Positions 15,595 through 24,406 of a stretch of 37,418 nt of DNA are shown here, in pieces. This DNA is from a virus, in IMG/VR virus record IMGVR_UViG_3300034071_001760, positions 1-37,418 of that record; one strand, given 5' to 3'. The notes beneath the pieces were generated by a model that saw only the letters and a program-made list of their open reading frames with translations, did not search any database and had not been told where the DNA came from. The position numbers and the translations under genes are program-made. Every line of letters starts with the position of its first letter. Within the stretch, counting starts at the first letter, position 1.

Positions 15595-16650
15595 TCAGAG
15601 GTGTAAAATTTCACCAGTGAAGTTCAACTCATTTCGCAAAAACTGTTCTATCTCAGATTTATACAACACTGAAGTATTTACTACTACCGATGTTGTAATC
15701 ATTTTTGGAAGTGTGATTGGAATAGTGCATCCAGGAATGAATTTACCACTTTTTCGCTGATCTTTATCAATAATAGCTACTATATTCTTGCGAATTTCAA
15801 TTGGAATACTACCAACAAACGTAGAGGCATGTGCCCCTGCTCCGTAAATCGTAAAATCAATATTCAACGCTGACAGAATGTTGTCATACGCCAGTTTAGA
15901 ACGTGATATGGCGTTTGTAATCTGTTGCTTTTTGATAGGTGTAATTATAATTCCAATATGTGACTTGTTTAATAAATCTATTTGGTATGCAGTAGTAAAC
16001 CCAGATAATGCGGAACACAAGTTTAAACTATTAATACTAAAATGTTGCACATGGTCATTAAAAAAATCTACTACCTGGTCATTCATAAGAGTAGAATCCA
16101 GATTTGGGACTTCAATATACACCTGGCCAGTGTCTGAAAGCCGTGATTTACAAAGTTTTAAAAATTCGATTGGGTTATCGATATGTTCTATTATATGTCT
16201 AGCAATTATCAAGTCATATTGGTTATCAGGGAATGATACATCAAAAAATTGCTGATAATGGGTGATTGCTGTGTTTTCGTATCCAGTAATACATGGATCA
16301 ACAGTAGTGACATTGCAACCATGTTCAGAATAGTAATTTGCAATTTCACCAGACCCAGATCCTATTTCTAAAATAGATATGTTAGATACATTTAAAAAAT
16401 TTATTATATTTGTTAAATTATTATTCATGGATACACTTATTGCTTTTTTTGTAACATAACTATCGGCAGTGTATATAGATGGCTGAAAGTTAAAATTAGT
16501 CACATGGTTACAGTTATCACAGACACGCACATTCATTGATGTTGTTTGTACATTTGTAGCAGTATCAAACAATTGTGCCGAGGAAACCGGTACCGAATCA
16601 AAAACACTTACAATTTCCATTGGTGATTGGCATATTGGGCATTTACTCAT
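15595..16650 (-). CDS. SAM-dependent methyltransferase, sugar C-methyltransferase type
   Basis: 351 residues. The N-terminus has a zinc-binding pair (CPICQSPM and VCDNCNHV) as in sugar C-methyltransferases. The SAM-binding motif ILEIGSGSGEIANYY is near residue 95, with IIARHIIEHIDNP as the acidic/post motif. The C-terminal part (FTIYGAGAHAS) resembles a nucleotide-sugar-interacting C-terminal domain. It likely methylates a nucleotide-activated sugar. It overlaps the nucleotidyltransferase gene by four bases, and AGGAG precedes its ATG. Confidence 0.8.
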   Translation of the reverse strand: MSKCPICQSPMEIVSVFDSVPVSSAQLFDTATNVQTTSMNVRVCDNCNHVTNFNFQPSIYTADSYVTKKAISVSMNNNLTNIINFLNVSNISILEIGSGSGEIANYYSEHGCNVTTVDPCITGYENTAITHYQQFFDVSFPDNQYDLIIARHIIEHIDNPIEFLKLCKSRLSDTGQVYIEVPNLDSTLMNDQVVDFFNDHVQHFSINSLNLCSALSGFTTAYQIDLLNKSHIGIIITPIKKQQITNAISRSKLAYDNILSALNIDFTIYGAGAHASTFVGSIPIEIRKNIVAIIDKDQRKSGKFIPGCTIPITLPKMITTSVVVNTSVLYKSEIEQFLRNELNFTGEILHL

Positions 16651-17666
16651 ATAAAATCTCCTAAATTATCGGAATCCCGTGCTATATTAACAGCAATTGC
16701 TGTCGGGTATGGATTACTATTGGCATAGTCATTAATTACCACTCTTTTAGAATGATGAACTTCCATAATTAAATCACAATCTCCAAATCCCAATTCATCA
16801 AGCATATTCATAGTCAAATTTTTGTATTGTTTTCCACGGGCAGTACAAAATATAATTTTACATCCCCTAGCCATTTCGGATTTCAGCTTATTGATATTGT
16901 TTGTTAATGGTATATATGGTTCATAATAATTCATAGTTGATTTGATTATAGTTCCATCAATATCACAAAAATAGGTTGGCCTGTTATTATATTCAAACCA
17001 CTCAGGCGCGGTTCCTATATCGATAAAATTTGTTACATACTGTTCAATAAATATAGTACCGTTTAAAATTAAATAATCAATAACATTAGATACATATATT
17101 TCTGATCTACTGTTACTGTATAACGCCTCAAATGATTTAATAAAATCACGTGCAGTACCAAATTGATACCCACCAACGCAAAAACTGCTGCTTACTATTT
17201 GTTTTTCTACAATACTTGTTATGATTCCTTGATTATTTGATATTGTATAACTTTTTCCGGCAGTATTATGCATATGCGGGTTATCCTTCAAGTCTGAAAC
17301 ATATACATTATTACCAGGTTCTATCGTACAATCAAAATAACTATCACAATCTTTAATGAATATAGGAGATTCCTCATCAATTCCAGCTATTTTAAGTGCT
17401 TTGTAAACAGTTTCGGCTGGACCAGATGTTATCTCTGGTAATATAATAATATTAATATTGTCACCAAAAACTTCTTTTAATTTTTGGGATGCATTAAATT
17501 GTTTATCGTGAGTTTCTAATATAACAAGCGTTACATTATATTTACCAATGAATTGTTTTGCTGAATTTTCGACCATCATTAACCCTTTGTAATCGGTTAA
17601 TAGATACTTTGGTCGTAGATTAGGAAATCTAGATGACATTCCGGCGCAGGGTATAATTATTTCCAT
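16647..17666 (-). CDS. sugar nucleotidyltransferase fused to HAD phosphatase
   Basis: 339 residues in two domains. Residues 1-225 are a nucleotidyltransferase: IPCAGMSSRFPNLRPKYL is the NTP-binding loop and FIKDCDSYFD holds the metal-binding Asp. Residues 230-339 are a HAD-type phosphatase with YFCDIDGTIIKS (DxDGT) and the later FCTARGKQY (motif II). Together with the adjacent kinase-like gene this could make an activated sugar or sugar-like compound. The exact substrate cannot be read. It overlaps its neighbours on both sides. Confidence 0.8.
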   Translation of the reverse strand: MEIIIPCAGMSSRFPNLRPKYLLTDYKGLMMVENSAKQFIGKYNVTLVILETHDKQFNASQKLKEVFGDNINIIILPEITSGPAETVYKALKIAGIDEESPIFIKDCDSYFDCTIEPGNNVYVSDLKDNPHMHNTAGKSYTISNNQGIITSIVEKQIVSSSFCVGGYQFGTARDFIKSFEALYSNSRSEIYVSNVIDYLILNGTIFIEQYVTNFIDIGTAPEWFEYNNRPTYFCDIDGTIIKSTMNYYEPYIPLTNNINKLKSEMARGCKIIFCTARGKQYKNLTMNMLDELGFGDCDLIMEVHHSKRVVINDYANSNPYPTAIAVNIARDSDNLGDFI

Positions 17667-18409
17667 AAGTTATTAATCTCGTTAATTAAGTAAGTCTCAT
17701 CCATTAATGATTTGGTATACGGTAGTATTCTCATTAACATTAATATCAATAGATAATCATTATTACAATTGAATTTGGATATTTCTTCATCTATATTTTT
17801 AAGTTTGGAATTTATGTATAAGTCTGGCTCATTTCGAATAAACCATTTACATTTAAGATCCTGTCTTAATTTTGCTATATCAAACACATACGATGAATAT
17901 TCGGTTGTTATTGGATCTATTAAAATAAAATCATTTTTGTGTGTTGAATATAAAATATTCTCAAGTGTGAAATCACCATGATATTGTGATACAGGTATAT
18001 TTTTTGGTAGTTTAAACAATAAAGATTCTTTATCAAACACAAATTTATATTTTTCAAAATCTATACTATCTAATTTCTGTTTATATATTTCAGTAAAATC
18101 AAACGTACCAGTAGTACTGGTTTTTAGTGTAGATAATACTTTTTTAATGAAAGAGTTTAGTATATTGTTATCATAATGAGTTATGAATGTTTTAATATCT
18201 AAATTTGGTATATATTCCATATCATAACTGTTAGATGTTATATTAAATATTTTTGGGAATTGCAAATCCAATTCGCTCAATTCGGAAAATCTAGCAATAT
18301 TTCTTTCAATATTGTTAATTTTTCTTACTATTGTATTCCCGTTGTCATTTATTAAATATAATTCACTTGTTGAATACCCATTTTTTAGTTTTTTTAAGAT
18401 TTCGTCCAT
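17657..18409 (-). CDS. aminoglycoside-phosphotransferase-like (sugar/choline) kinase
   Basis: 250 residues of the APH/choline-kinase fold. The catalytic motif VSQYHGDFTLENILY (H-x-D-x4-N) is near residue 137 and the metal-binding IDPITTEY near 159. In glycan operons such kinases phosphorylate a sugar or alcohol that a nucleotidyltransferase then activates, which fits the next gene. It overlaps genes on both sides. Very AT-rich (many ATA, AAT codons). Confidence 0.75.
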   Translation of the reverse strand: MDEILKKLKNGYSTSELYLINDNGNTIVRKINNIERNIARFSELSELDLQFPKIFNITSNSYDMEYIPNLDIKTFITHYDNNILNSFIKKVLSTLKTSTTGTFDFTEIYKQKLDSIDFEKYKFVFDKESLLFKLPKNIPVSQYHGDFTLENILYSTHKNDFILIDPITTEYSSYVFDIAKLRQDLKCKWFIRNEPDLYINSKLKNIDEEISKFNCNNDYLLILMLMRILPYTKSLMDETYLINEINNLWK

Positions 18410-19098
18410 GGAGTATTCTCTATTCCATACTTTCTGACATGTTCAGCTCTTTCTATATCCCTGCCTTTAGTGCACAAAGTATAGAACGAACTTTCATCAC
18501 TTGGCTCTGGAATATTTGATATAAAATGAATATTTTCATGACCAATGCTTAATGCCAATTTGTGTATCAATGGGTGTGTGTCTGCTGATTCTGGTCTTAA
18601 ATTTCGATAAGTATAATGTAATGATTGATGGACTTGATTAGTTAAATGCATTGGCCACATATATACATTGTCAGTGGTCCAGCGTAATATATCCCACCAA
18701 AATCCACCAGTTTCTGGATATAAAAAATTAAATTTGGTGTAATCTATATTTTCATTAAATAACACTTTATGAAAATGTATATCAAAGCGTGTTAAGATAA
18801 TGAAATCTAAATTTTCATTTTGAAATGCATCAAATGCACCTTTACAAGTAAATGGATCAGATCCTTCAAATTCACAAAAATGAATCTTTTCTGGTTTCAC
18901 AGTGGCATAGAATTCTTGTTCTATATCTGGGTCAGAGAATGGATAGGTTGTGACATATATATTAGCCTCATGCCCATTATCAATGAATGGTTGGACGAGC
19001 ATTTCATGAATGTTTGTCCAACAATGTCTGTAATCTTTAAATCCTTTAGTTGATTGTGTACCGTAGGTTATCCCGTAAAAACAAAATCCAATTTTCAT
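18394..19098 (-). CDS. putative glycan-related (glycosyltransferase-like) protein
   Basis: 234 residues. It begins with MKIGFCFYGITYGTQSTKGF, has a central FIILTRFDIHFHK strand that could carry a metal/sugar-binding Asp, and ends with HFISNIPEPSDESSFYTLC. The layout recalls small glycan-processing proteins of polysaccharide loci, but I cannot name a family with confidence. It is first in the cassette, behind a late promoter, with AAGGAAG before the ATG. Confidence 0.5.
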   Translation of the reverse strand: MKIGFCFYGITYGTQSTKGFKDYRHCWTNIHEMLVQPFIDNGHEANIYVTTYPFSDPDIEQEFYATVKPEKIHFCEFEGSDPFTCKGAFDAFQNENLDFIILTRFDIHFHKVLFNENIDYTKFNFLYPETGGFWWDILRWTTDNVYMWPMHLTNQVHQSLHYTYRNLRPESADTHPLIHKLALSIGHENIHFISNIPEPSDESSFYTLCTKGRDIERAEHVRKYGIENTPWTKS

Positions 19099-19117
19099 AT
19101 ACTTCCTTGTAATATTT

Positions 19118-19125
19118 TATTTATA
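19118..19125 (-). promoter_or_regulatory. late promoter of the glycan cassette
   Basis: Perfect TATAAATA on the minus strand, about 20 bases before the ATG at 19098. It implies late expression of the genes from 19.1 down to 15.6 kb. Confidence 0.7.
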
Positions 19126-19132
19126 TTAGGAT

Positions 19133-19564
19133 TTAATTACTATTATTTTCTTTGTCGTTCGCACTCAATGCTATTAATGCGCTAGCATGCTTCTGTGCAT
19201 TTTCTGCAGTCAAATGAATCAACCCAGATTCAAGATACTTCATATCTTCTGAACAAGAACCCCACCATTTTGGTATATAAAATTCAGAGAATGATGGTAT
19301 GTAATACACCTTATTTTTTGGTAATGGTTTTCTAACTGGGGCTGGAACTTCTACATCACCAATTTTAATAGTTTTCATTTTTATGGCCAATAAATTGAAG
19401 CTTGTTTTCAATTCGGACGGCACCCATGTTTTACCATGATCTAGTGATCGGGTGAGGTTGTTATTAATGAGTTTGTATAAGATATGTTGATAATCATCAG
19501 TTCTCTTTAATGTTTCTCCAGATAATAATGCTTCATAAACTTCTTTATCGTTATTAAATGACAT
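19133..19564 (-). CDS. phage protein of unknown function
   Basis: 143 residues. The N-terminal 60 (EALLSGETLKR, then LDHGKTWVPSEL) and the later VEVPAPVRKPLPKNKVYYIP and GLIHLTAENAQKHASALIAL are familiar from many phage proteins of unknown role. It is cytoplasmic, with no catalytic motif. A consensus sigma70-like promoter lies about 29 bases before the ATG. Confidence 0.7.
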   Translation of the reverse strand: MSFNNDKEVYEALLSGETLKRTDDYQHILYKLINNNLTRSLDHGKTWVPSELKTSFNLLAIKMKTIKIGDVEVPAPVRKPLPKNKVYYIPSFSEFYIPKWWGSCSEDMKYLESGLIHLTAENAQKHASALIALSANDKENNSN

Positions 19565-19592
19565 AATTGTTCCTATAAGTTAAGTTTAGTTT

Positions 19593-19620
19593 ATTATAGC
19601 AGGTGATTTAATTTTGTCAA
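19593..19620 (-). promoter_or_regulatory. strong sigma70-like promoter
   Basis: Consensus TTGACA and TATAAT on the minus strand, 16-base spacer. Its -35 box overlaps the stop codon of the upstream gene (19617). Confidence 0.85.
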
Positions 19621-19826
19621 GAGTTCTTAAAGAATTGTTTGAAAACACTTTCTAATGCATCATGTAATTCATCGTCTAGTTTTTTAAATTCATCTTCTGA
19701 TAAGTCTAATGAAAATGGCAGCGTAACTGTTGAAATAACTTTTTTACCATGTATTTCAAATTTGTAATTTGCACCAGGAGTTTGGCATTTTGTTTTTGAT
19801 TCTATTAAATCAATTAAATCTCTCAT
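19617..19826 (-). CDS. hypothetical small protein
   Basis: 69 residues or fewer, unrecognised: a helix (MRDLIDLIESK), a beta hairpin (NYKFEIHGKKVISTVTL) and an acidic C-terminal helix (DEFKKLDDELHDALESVFK). The ATG at 19826 was chosen because AAGGAACTACA precedes it. It lies just before the divergent homing-endonuclease gene. Confidence 0.6.
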   Translation of the reverse strand: MRDLIDLIESKTKCQTPGANYKFEIHGKKVISTVTLPFSLDLSEDEFKKLDDELHDALESVFKQFFKNS

Positions 19827-19895
19827 TGTAGTTCCTTGATAACTACAATATTTATTGTTTACAACAGTTAAGCGTTGTGATATAATCAATTAACG

Positions 19896-19903
19896 GATAA
19901 ATA
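19896..19903 (+). promoter_or_regulatory. late promoter of homing endonuclease
   Basis: GATAAATA, 58 bases before the ATG at 19962 and five bases before the conserved hairpin. Confidence 0.7.
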
Positions 19904-19908
19904 AAGAT

Positions 19909-19936
19909 GTAGTTCGCGGATGGCCGTCCCAACTAC
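19909..19936 (+). promoter_or_regulatory. 5' nested hairpin, copy 2
   Basis: Outer stem GTAGTT/AACTAC, CGC, inner stem GGA/TCC with loop TGGCCG, then C. It has the same spacing as copy 3 base for base. Confidence 0.75.
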
Positions 19937-19961
19937 TCTAACATTAACAAGGAATGTCAGC

Positions 19962-20642
19962 ATGAATATTTATATTTTAGAATCAACTAGACAAAAATTT
20001 AAACCAACGTTTTTAATGATCAAACAGCACAATATTACGGGTTTAAAATACTTATGTAAAACTATGAGAAAAGATCCAATAAAATATAAAGGATCTGGAA
20101 CACGCTGGCGGAGACATATCACAAAACACGGAAGTTGTCACGTAACAACCATATGGTATAAATTATATACAGATATCGATGCGTTAGTTAATACTGCAAT
20201 TGCTCTGTCGGAATTATTTGATGTAACATCCTCGGAATATTGGGCCAATCTTAAACCAGAAACTGGTTTAGATGGTGGAAGTGGTGCAACATTTACTGAT
20301 ATCGAACGCAAAAAACGCAGCGAACGGGTATTTGGTGCAAATAATCCAATGTTTGGAACATCACGTGTTGGTACTACCAATCCATTTTATAATAAAGTGC
20401 ATTCTAAAGAATCGAAAGATAAAATGGGACCATATGGGCAAAATATGCCAGAATCTCAAAAAAATGCAACTAAAAAGAGAATGTTAGTCTACAATCCAAT
20501 GAATAATCCAGAATCCATTCAAAAAATTAAAAATAGCATGGCATCTGCATGTTGTATTCTGTGCAGAGAAATTCGTGTTGGTGAACAAAATATGCACCAA
20601 CACTATGATAGTAAAACATGCAGATCAAAAAGGAAAAACTAA
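19962..20642 (+). CDS. putative GIY-YIG-like homing endonuclease with zinc finger
   Basis: 226 residues. The N-terminal 100 (ITGLKYLCKT, YKGSGTRWRRHITKHG, then ELFDVTSSEYWANLKPETG) have the layout of the T4 Seg-like / GIY-YIG group. Loop motifs NPMFGTSR and NPFYNKVHSKESKDKM are NUMOD3-like. The C-terminal CCILCREI with QHYDSKTC is one zinc finger. The ATG at 19962 has AAGGAA upstream; an earlier in-frame ATG lies in the conserved hairpin and is unlikely. Its stop overlaps the convergent DNA ligase gene by four bases. Confidence 0.75.
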   Translation: MNIYILESTRQKFKPTFLMIKQHNITGLKYLCKTMRKDPIKYKGSGTRWRRHITKHGSCHVTTIWYKLYTDIDALVNTAIALSELFDVTSSEYWANLKPETGLDGGSGATFTDIERKKRSERVFGANNPMFGTSRVGTTNPFYNKVHSKESKDKMGPYGQNMPESQKNATKKRMLVYNPMNNPESIQKIKNSMASACCILCREIRVGEQNMHQHYDSKTCRSKRKN

Positions 20643-21958
20643 AGTTTTTCACCAGGGGTAAATCCTCTAAAACATTTGAATCTTGGAAACCGTAAGCTAT
20701 AGGTACCGTCTCTGTTTTTAGTTATTGCATCAGCACGGATTTCAGCCAATTCACCAACAATTGTGTTACGGGACTGCCATATATCAAATCGAAGCTGGTC
20801 GCTAAACCCACTGCCAACGTTAACCAAGATTTCTCTGCCATCGTCGATGCCTTTACATACCAGCGCACCTGTGGCTCCTTCATTTTTTCCAGTTCCTTCT
20901 TCGACACCTACAATCTCCAAGGTTACTTCAATAAAAGGTTTTAATTTAAGCCATGCAACTGATCTTTTTAATTCATATGGCGCACTTGGGTCTTTTAACA
21001 TAATCCCCTCAAACCCACCATCAATTGCTTGTTTGTTTATTTCTAAATATCGTTGTTTACCTTCAGTAGTATCCAAATCAACTAATTCTTGGCCAACTAC
21101 CCTAACATTCAATAATTTTAAAAATAAACCGTCATTCTCAAACCAGGTTTTTAATTGTTCTGATCTCGTCGATTGTGGTATATTACATACACCTTTTTCA
21201 AAATCTGCCAATGGCAGCATATCGAAAAAATGAAGTACTGCATCGGATGTTTCCACATTATCTTTACGATACACTTGTTTCATCAAATCTTGAAACGATG
21301 AACTCATTATTTCGCCATCTAATACCATTGGCTCTGAGAATCGTTTAGCCAATGTAGACAATTGCATTTTAACAGTATCAAAATTATGCAATTCTTTTCC
21401 GTTTCTACTGAACTGATCTACTTTCCCAGATGGATACATGATAGTAATTACCCGAACTCCATCAAGTTTTACTTCAATAAGTTTTTTACCAGTGACTTTT
21501 GTTTCATGATTAGCACTGTCATGTGCTAACTGACAACTGAAAACTGGTATTAAATATTTATTATATTTTTTTACAGCTTTGTTGATTGTTTTATCACTGA
21601 CACCACACCGCAAATCTTTAATTAGAATTCTGCGATACCAATTATTCCACTGTTCTTTAGTGGCGGTATTCATCAGTTCGTTTACTGCATCTCTAGCAGC
21701 GTTGCCAGTGCATGAACGATCAATAAAAGTAGAAACAGTGTTAAAAAAATCATCCCAAGCAAGTCCAGGTCCTGTTTCATCGGATTTCTCCCCAACTTGT
21801 TTAATACCAAATGTAACAGTTGAATCTAACGCAAGTTTGCATCCAGTAAAGAATACATCATTAGATTCAATTGCTTCTTCATTGATAATTGATTCTTTTG
21901 CTAATCGGCTGTTGTCTGCTTCAAGCAAAGACATCACCATCCATGGTTCTCTCATCAT
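20639..21958 (-). CDS. 30: ATP-dependent DNA ligase (T4 gp30-like)
   Basis: 439 residues. The adenylation motif I is EVKLDGVR with the nucleotidyl Lys at about 164; LDGEIM is motif III, FEGIMLKDP is motif IV, and AWLKLKPF is motif V. An N-terminal helical domain (about 1-150) and C-terminal OB-fold complete the family plan; T4 ligase is slightly longer (487). It seals nicks in replication, repair and recombination. AAGGATTA precedes the ATG. Its 3' end touches a homing endonuclease gene, a common situation for such elements. Confidence 0.92.
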   Translation of the reverse strand: MMREPWMVMSLLEADNSRLAKESIINEEAIESNDVFFTGCKLALDSTVTFGIKQVGEKSDETGPGLAWDDFFNTVSTFIDRSCTGNAARDAVNELMNTATKEQWNNWYRRILIKDLRCGVSDKTINKAVKKYNKYLIPVFSCQLAHDSANHETKVTGKKLIEVKLDGVRVITIMYPSGKVDQFSRNGKELHNFDTVKMQLSTLAKRFSEPMVLDGEIMSSSFQDLMKQVYRKDNVETSDAVLHFFDMLPLADFEKGVCNIPQSTRSEQLKTWFENDGLFLKLLNVRVVGQELVDLDTTEGKQRYLEINKQAIDGGFEGIMLKDPSAPYELKRSVAWLKLKPFIEVTLEIVGVEEGTGKNEGATGALVCKGIDDGREILVNVGSGFSDQLRFDIWQSRNTIVGELAEIRADAITKNRDGTYSLRFPRFKCFRGFTPGEKL

Positions 21959-21964
21959 TAATCC

Positions 21965-22114
21965 TTAATTGTCTGGTCTACCTAAAATCAACAGCATCAA
22001 CGCCGCTATTACTGGTGATAAAAATACACTAATTATAAACCACCATAATCCGCTGCGTCCACGGTTGTCAGCCCCGAATGCAACTATCACACTAAATAAA
22101 AGCCAAAGCATCAT
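21965..22114 (-). CDS. 49-residue membrane protein
   Basis: MMLWLLFSVIVAFGADNRGR is followed by a second hydrophobic stretch (GLWWFIISVFLSPVIAALML), giving two membrane segments joined by a short polar turn with the ADNRGRSG motif seen in small membrane proteins of bacteria and phages. It lies between clpP (three-base gap) and DNA ligase. Function unknown. Confidence 0.65.
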   Translation of the reverse strand: MMLWLLFSVIVAFGADNRGRSGLWWFIISVFLSPVIAALMLLILGRPDN

Positions 22115-22116
22115 AA

Positions 22117-22707
22117 TTATTTTCTCTTTGTAATAATTTCATCAATCAACCCATACGCAAGTGCTTCTTCGGCAGACATGAATTTATCACGTTCCATATC
22201 CAAAGAGAACTCGTCAAACGTTTTACCTTTACTGTTATGATCAACATAGATCTGGGTTAAGTTCTTTTTCATTTTCAAGATTTCTTCAACTTGAATTTGC
22301 ATGTCAGTAGCTTGCCCACCAGCACCACCACTCGGTTGATGAATCATATGCCTAGCATTTGGAAGCATGAATCTTTTTCCAGGGGCACCAGCAGTTGCTA
22401 ATAAAGATCCCATTGAACATGCTTGACCCATGACAATTGTACTTACATCTGGTTTGATGAATTGCATTGTGTCGTAGATAGCCATACCTGCAGTAACCAC
22501 ACCACCTGGACTGTTAATAAAGAAGTTAATGTCTTCATTCCCTTGACTTTCTAAAAATAAAAGTTGAGCAACAATCACACTAGCAGAATGCTCATTCACG
22601 CCTGTATCAAGCATGATGATCCGATCTTTCATCAATCTGCTGTACAGGTCATACGAACGTTCACCTCGGGCTTCTTGTTCTACTACCATTGGGATTAAAC
22701 TAGGCAT
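22117..22707 (-). CDS. clpP: ClpP-like serine protease
   Basis: 196 residues with the full ClpP plan: nucleophile Ser98 in MGQACSMGS, His123 in MIHQPSGG, Asp174 in [12 protein letters not shown], plus the oxyanion/strand motif FINSPGG. Phage ClpP may work with host Clp ATPases in proteolysis or act in capsid maturation; neither is shown here. AAAGGAAC precedes the ATG. Confidence 0.95.
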   Translation of the reverse strand: MPSLIPMVVEQEARGERSYDLYSRLMKDRIIMLDTGVNEHSASVIVAQLLFLESQGNEDINFFINSPGGVVTAGMAIYDTMQFIKPDVSTIVMGQACSMGSLLATAGAPGKRFMLPNARHMIHQPSGGAGGQATDMQIQVEEILKMKKNLTQIYVDHNSKGKTFDEFSLDMERDKFMSAEEALAYGLIDEIITKRK

Positions 22708-22720
22708 ATTTGTTCCTTTG

Positions 22721-23020
22721 TTATTGTATGTTAAAGTTAATAGTAAGTGATGTCAGCCTGTCCCATGAGAAAGATCTCCATGCAGAGTTATCCAAATCGT
22801 AGACCGGTAAAACATTCTCATTAATTATACGCTCTTTCTTCGGTGTGTCAACTGATTTTTCAATTTGTGGAATCAATGATGTATCCAAGGTGCATTTCAT
22901 TTCCCGACTAGTACCATCCAATTTCAAAAATGAAATATTAACAGTACCGTTTTCCAAACAATATTTTACGCATTCTTTGAATTGTTCTCTATCTTCTGAT
23001 GTCATTTCATTTATGGTCAT
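22721..23020 (-). CDS. DUF2693 / WYL_2-type Sm-like protein
   Basis: 99 residues. The block [20 protein letters not shown], then [17 protein letters not shown], is characteristic of the DUF2693 (WYL_2) family found in many T4-like phages, predicted as an Sm/SH3-like beta barrel. The precise function is unknown; a regulatory or nucleic-acid-binding role is guessed from the fold. The ATG at 23020 overlaps the coiled-coil gene upstream and has GGAG about ten bases before it. Confidence 0.75.
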   Translation of the reverse strand: MTINEMTSEDREQFKECVKYCLENGTVNISFLKLDGTSREMKCTLDTSLIPQIEKSVDTPKKERIINENVLPVYDLDNSAWRSFSWDRLTSLTINFNIQ

Positions 23021-23177
23021 CAATTTCTTTCTCCGTGAGTTGTTTAAAATTTTCTAATTCTGATTCAAGATACCCAACTTTAGCTTCTAATTCATCAATA
23101 TAAGTCGCAATTAGCTCATAAAATGAAGTAGAATTTGAAGTTGTTTGTCGTAGTAATGCACTTATAGTGTTAGACAT
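23007..23177 (-). CDS. 56-residue coiled-coil protein
   Basis: MSNTISALLRQTTSNSTSFY is followed by a heptad-like helix (YIDELEAKVGYLESELENFK). GGAGATTTAA precedes the ATG and the 3' end overlaps the DUF2693 gene by 14 bases. It looks like a small dimerising protein; function unknown. Confidence 0.6.
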   Translation of the reverse strand: MSNTISALLRQTTSNSTSFYELIATYIDELEAKVGYLESELENFKQLTEKEIDDHK

Positions 23178-24035
23178 TTAAATCTCCAATAAAATATTTG
23201 GGTCCCAACCAGTGTTTTCGTTGTATCTTTCGTTTTCATACCCCCTAGGATTGCATACCACTCTAGTTCCGCCAATCATATAATCGAACGGAGAGTGAGT
23301 ATGCCCATGAGTAAATAAAATTATTTCTGGATTATCCAAAATGAATTCACTCAAGTCACTGTGATATCCACCATTCATTTCATGATCTGTGGCGTACCGT
23401 GGATGTATACTTAAATGACTTGGACTATGATGAGTTACCATCACAAATTTTTCAACGCCGTTATCTTTTAATTCTTTGATTGTTTTTTTAAAATAGTTTA
23501 GGGTTTCATTATGCCTAGTCACGGTATCTTCCGGTCGTATTTTACGATACCCAGATCTATCATGTTTAATCATATGATAATCATTCATGCTAGCTTTCAA
23601 CATGTACATGGTCATATGATCCATTTTGTTACAATCAGTCCACAATGTTCCACCAATAAATGCGATATTATCAATTATTGTATAATCTTTTTCCAAGAAA
23701 AAGATATTTGGATATTGGCGACATTCTTCATAAAGATATTCAATACCTGCATAGAATTTCCCACCGTATAATTCGTGATTACCGGCTACATATACTACTT
23801 TAGGAAAATCAGAGCTAACCTGTTTTAAAAAAGTTCTAAATCGATCAGCTGCATCCATCCTATGACTATATTTTTCCATTGCGCCATATTCGTATGGATC
23901 AGGTGCTGGAAAATCATGTAGATATTCAGCAATCATTATATCACCAGAAAGAATCAATACATCATAATCTTTATCATTAGGAATGACAAGATTTGAGAAT
24001 TCTAAATGGGCATCACTTACTAGTTTTATTTTCAT
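23178..24035 (-). CDS. calcineurin-like metallophosphoesterase
   Basis: 285 residues. The metal-binding blocks are in order: VSDAHLEF (D-x-H), LILSGDIM (GD), VYVAGNHELYG (GNHE), MVTHHSPS and LFTHGHTHSPFD (GHxH). The family includes DNA, RNA and cyclic-nucleotide phosphatases. In this phage an RNA-end-processing role is possible because of the nearby RNA ligase and kinase, but the substrate cannot be told. The ATG at 24035 follows GGAGAAAATACTTA. Confidence 0.88.
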   Translation of the reverse strand: MKIKLVSDAHLEFSNLVIPNDKDYDVLILSGDIMIAEYLHDFPAPDPYEYGAMEKYSHRMDAADRFRTFLKQVSSDFPKVVYVAGNHELYGGKFYAGIEYLYEECRQYPNIFFLEKDYTIIDNIAFIGGTLWTDCNKMDHMTMYMLKASMNDYHMIKHDRSGYRKIRPEDTVTRHNETLNYFKKTIKELKDNGVEKFVMVTHHSPSHLSIHPRYATDHEMNGGYHSDLSEFILDNPEIILFTHGHTHSPFDYMIGGTRVVCNPRGYENERYNENTGWDPNILLEI

Positions 24036-24177
24036 TAAGTATTTTCTCCCTGTATTCAAGCCAATTAGTCATCCAATCTATGTGAGCTTGAACCAAATCT
24101 GGCCTGGAAGCAAGTATAGGCGTCCATAATTTATAATACAATGAATAAACCCACCAATGATAAAATCTAATTTTCAT
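24013..24177 (-). CDS. 54-residue hypothetical protein
   Basis: MKIRFYHWWVYSLYYKLWTP, then ASRPDLVQAHIDWMTNWLEY. Aromatic-rich and probably a small helical protein. GAGGAAGAC precedes the ATG at 24177 inside the end of the upstream gene. It overlaps the metallophosphoesterase start by 23 bases. Confidence 0.55.
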   Translation of the reverse strand: MKIRFYHWWVYSLYYKLWTPILASRPDLVQAHIDWMTNWLEYREKILNENKTSK

Positions 24178-24364
24178 TATCGTCTTCCTCGTCATATGGT
24201 TCAACTGACAACACATTTGCCGCATCAGCGGCAATTGTACTGTGTGATATAGCAACGTTCGCCAACTTATCAGCAATACCTTTAGGCTGGCAATCAACTG
24301 GTAATGATTCAACATCATAGTTACCAAAATCAACTATTGCTTCTATTACAATTTTATATTTCAT
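24167..24364 (-). CDS. hypothetical acidic protein
   Basis: 65 residues: a beta strand (MKYKIVIEAIVDFGNYDV), a helix with small residues, and an acidic tail (VEPYDEEDDNEN). Unrecognised. The ATG starts seven bases after a consensus -10 box and has no Shine-Dalgarno sequence, so the mRNA may be leaderless. Confidence 0.6.
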   Translation of the reverse strand: MKYKIVIEAIVDFGNYDVESLPVDCQPKGIADKLANVAISHSTIAADAANVLSVEPYDEEDDNEN

Positions 24365-24369
24365 TGTTA

Positions 24370-24398
24370 ATTATACTCGCATTATCGTGTTCTGTCAA
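24370..24398 (-). promoter_or_regulatory. strong sigma70-like promoter
   Basis: Consensus TTGACA and TATAAT on the minus strand, 17-base spacer. The predicted transcription start coincides with the ATG at 24364. Confidence 0.85.
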
Positions 24399-24406
24399 CA
24401 TAAACT

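Noticed and set aside
19920-19961. Earlier start codon for the endonuclease at 19962
   Set aside because: The ATG at 19920 lies inside the conserved hairpin and lacks a ribosome-binding site; the ATG at 19962 has AAGGAA upstream.
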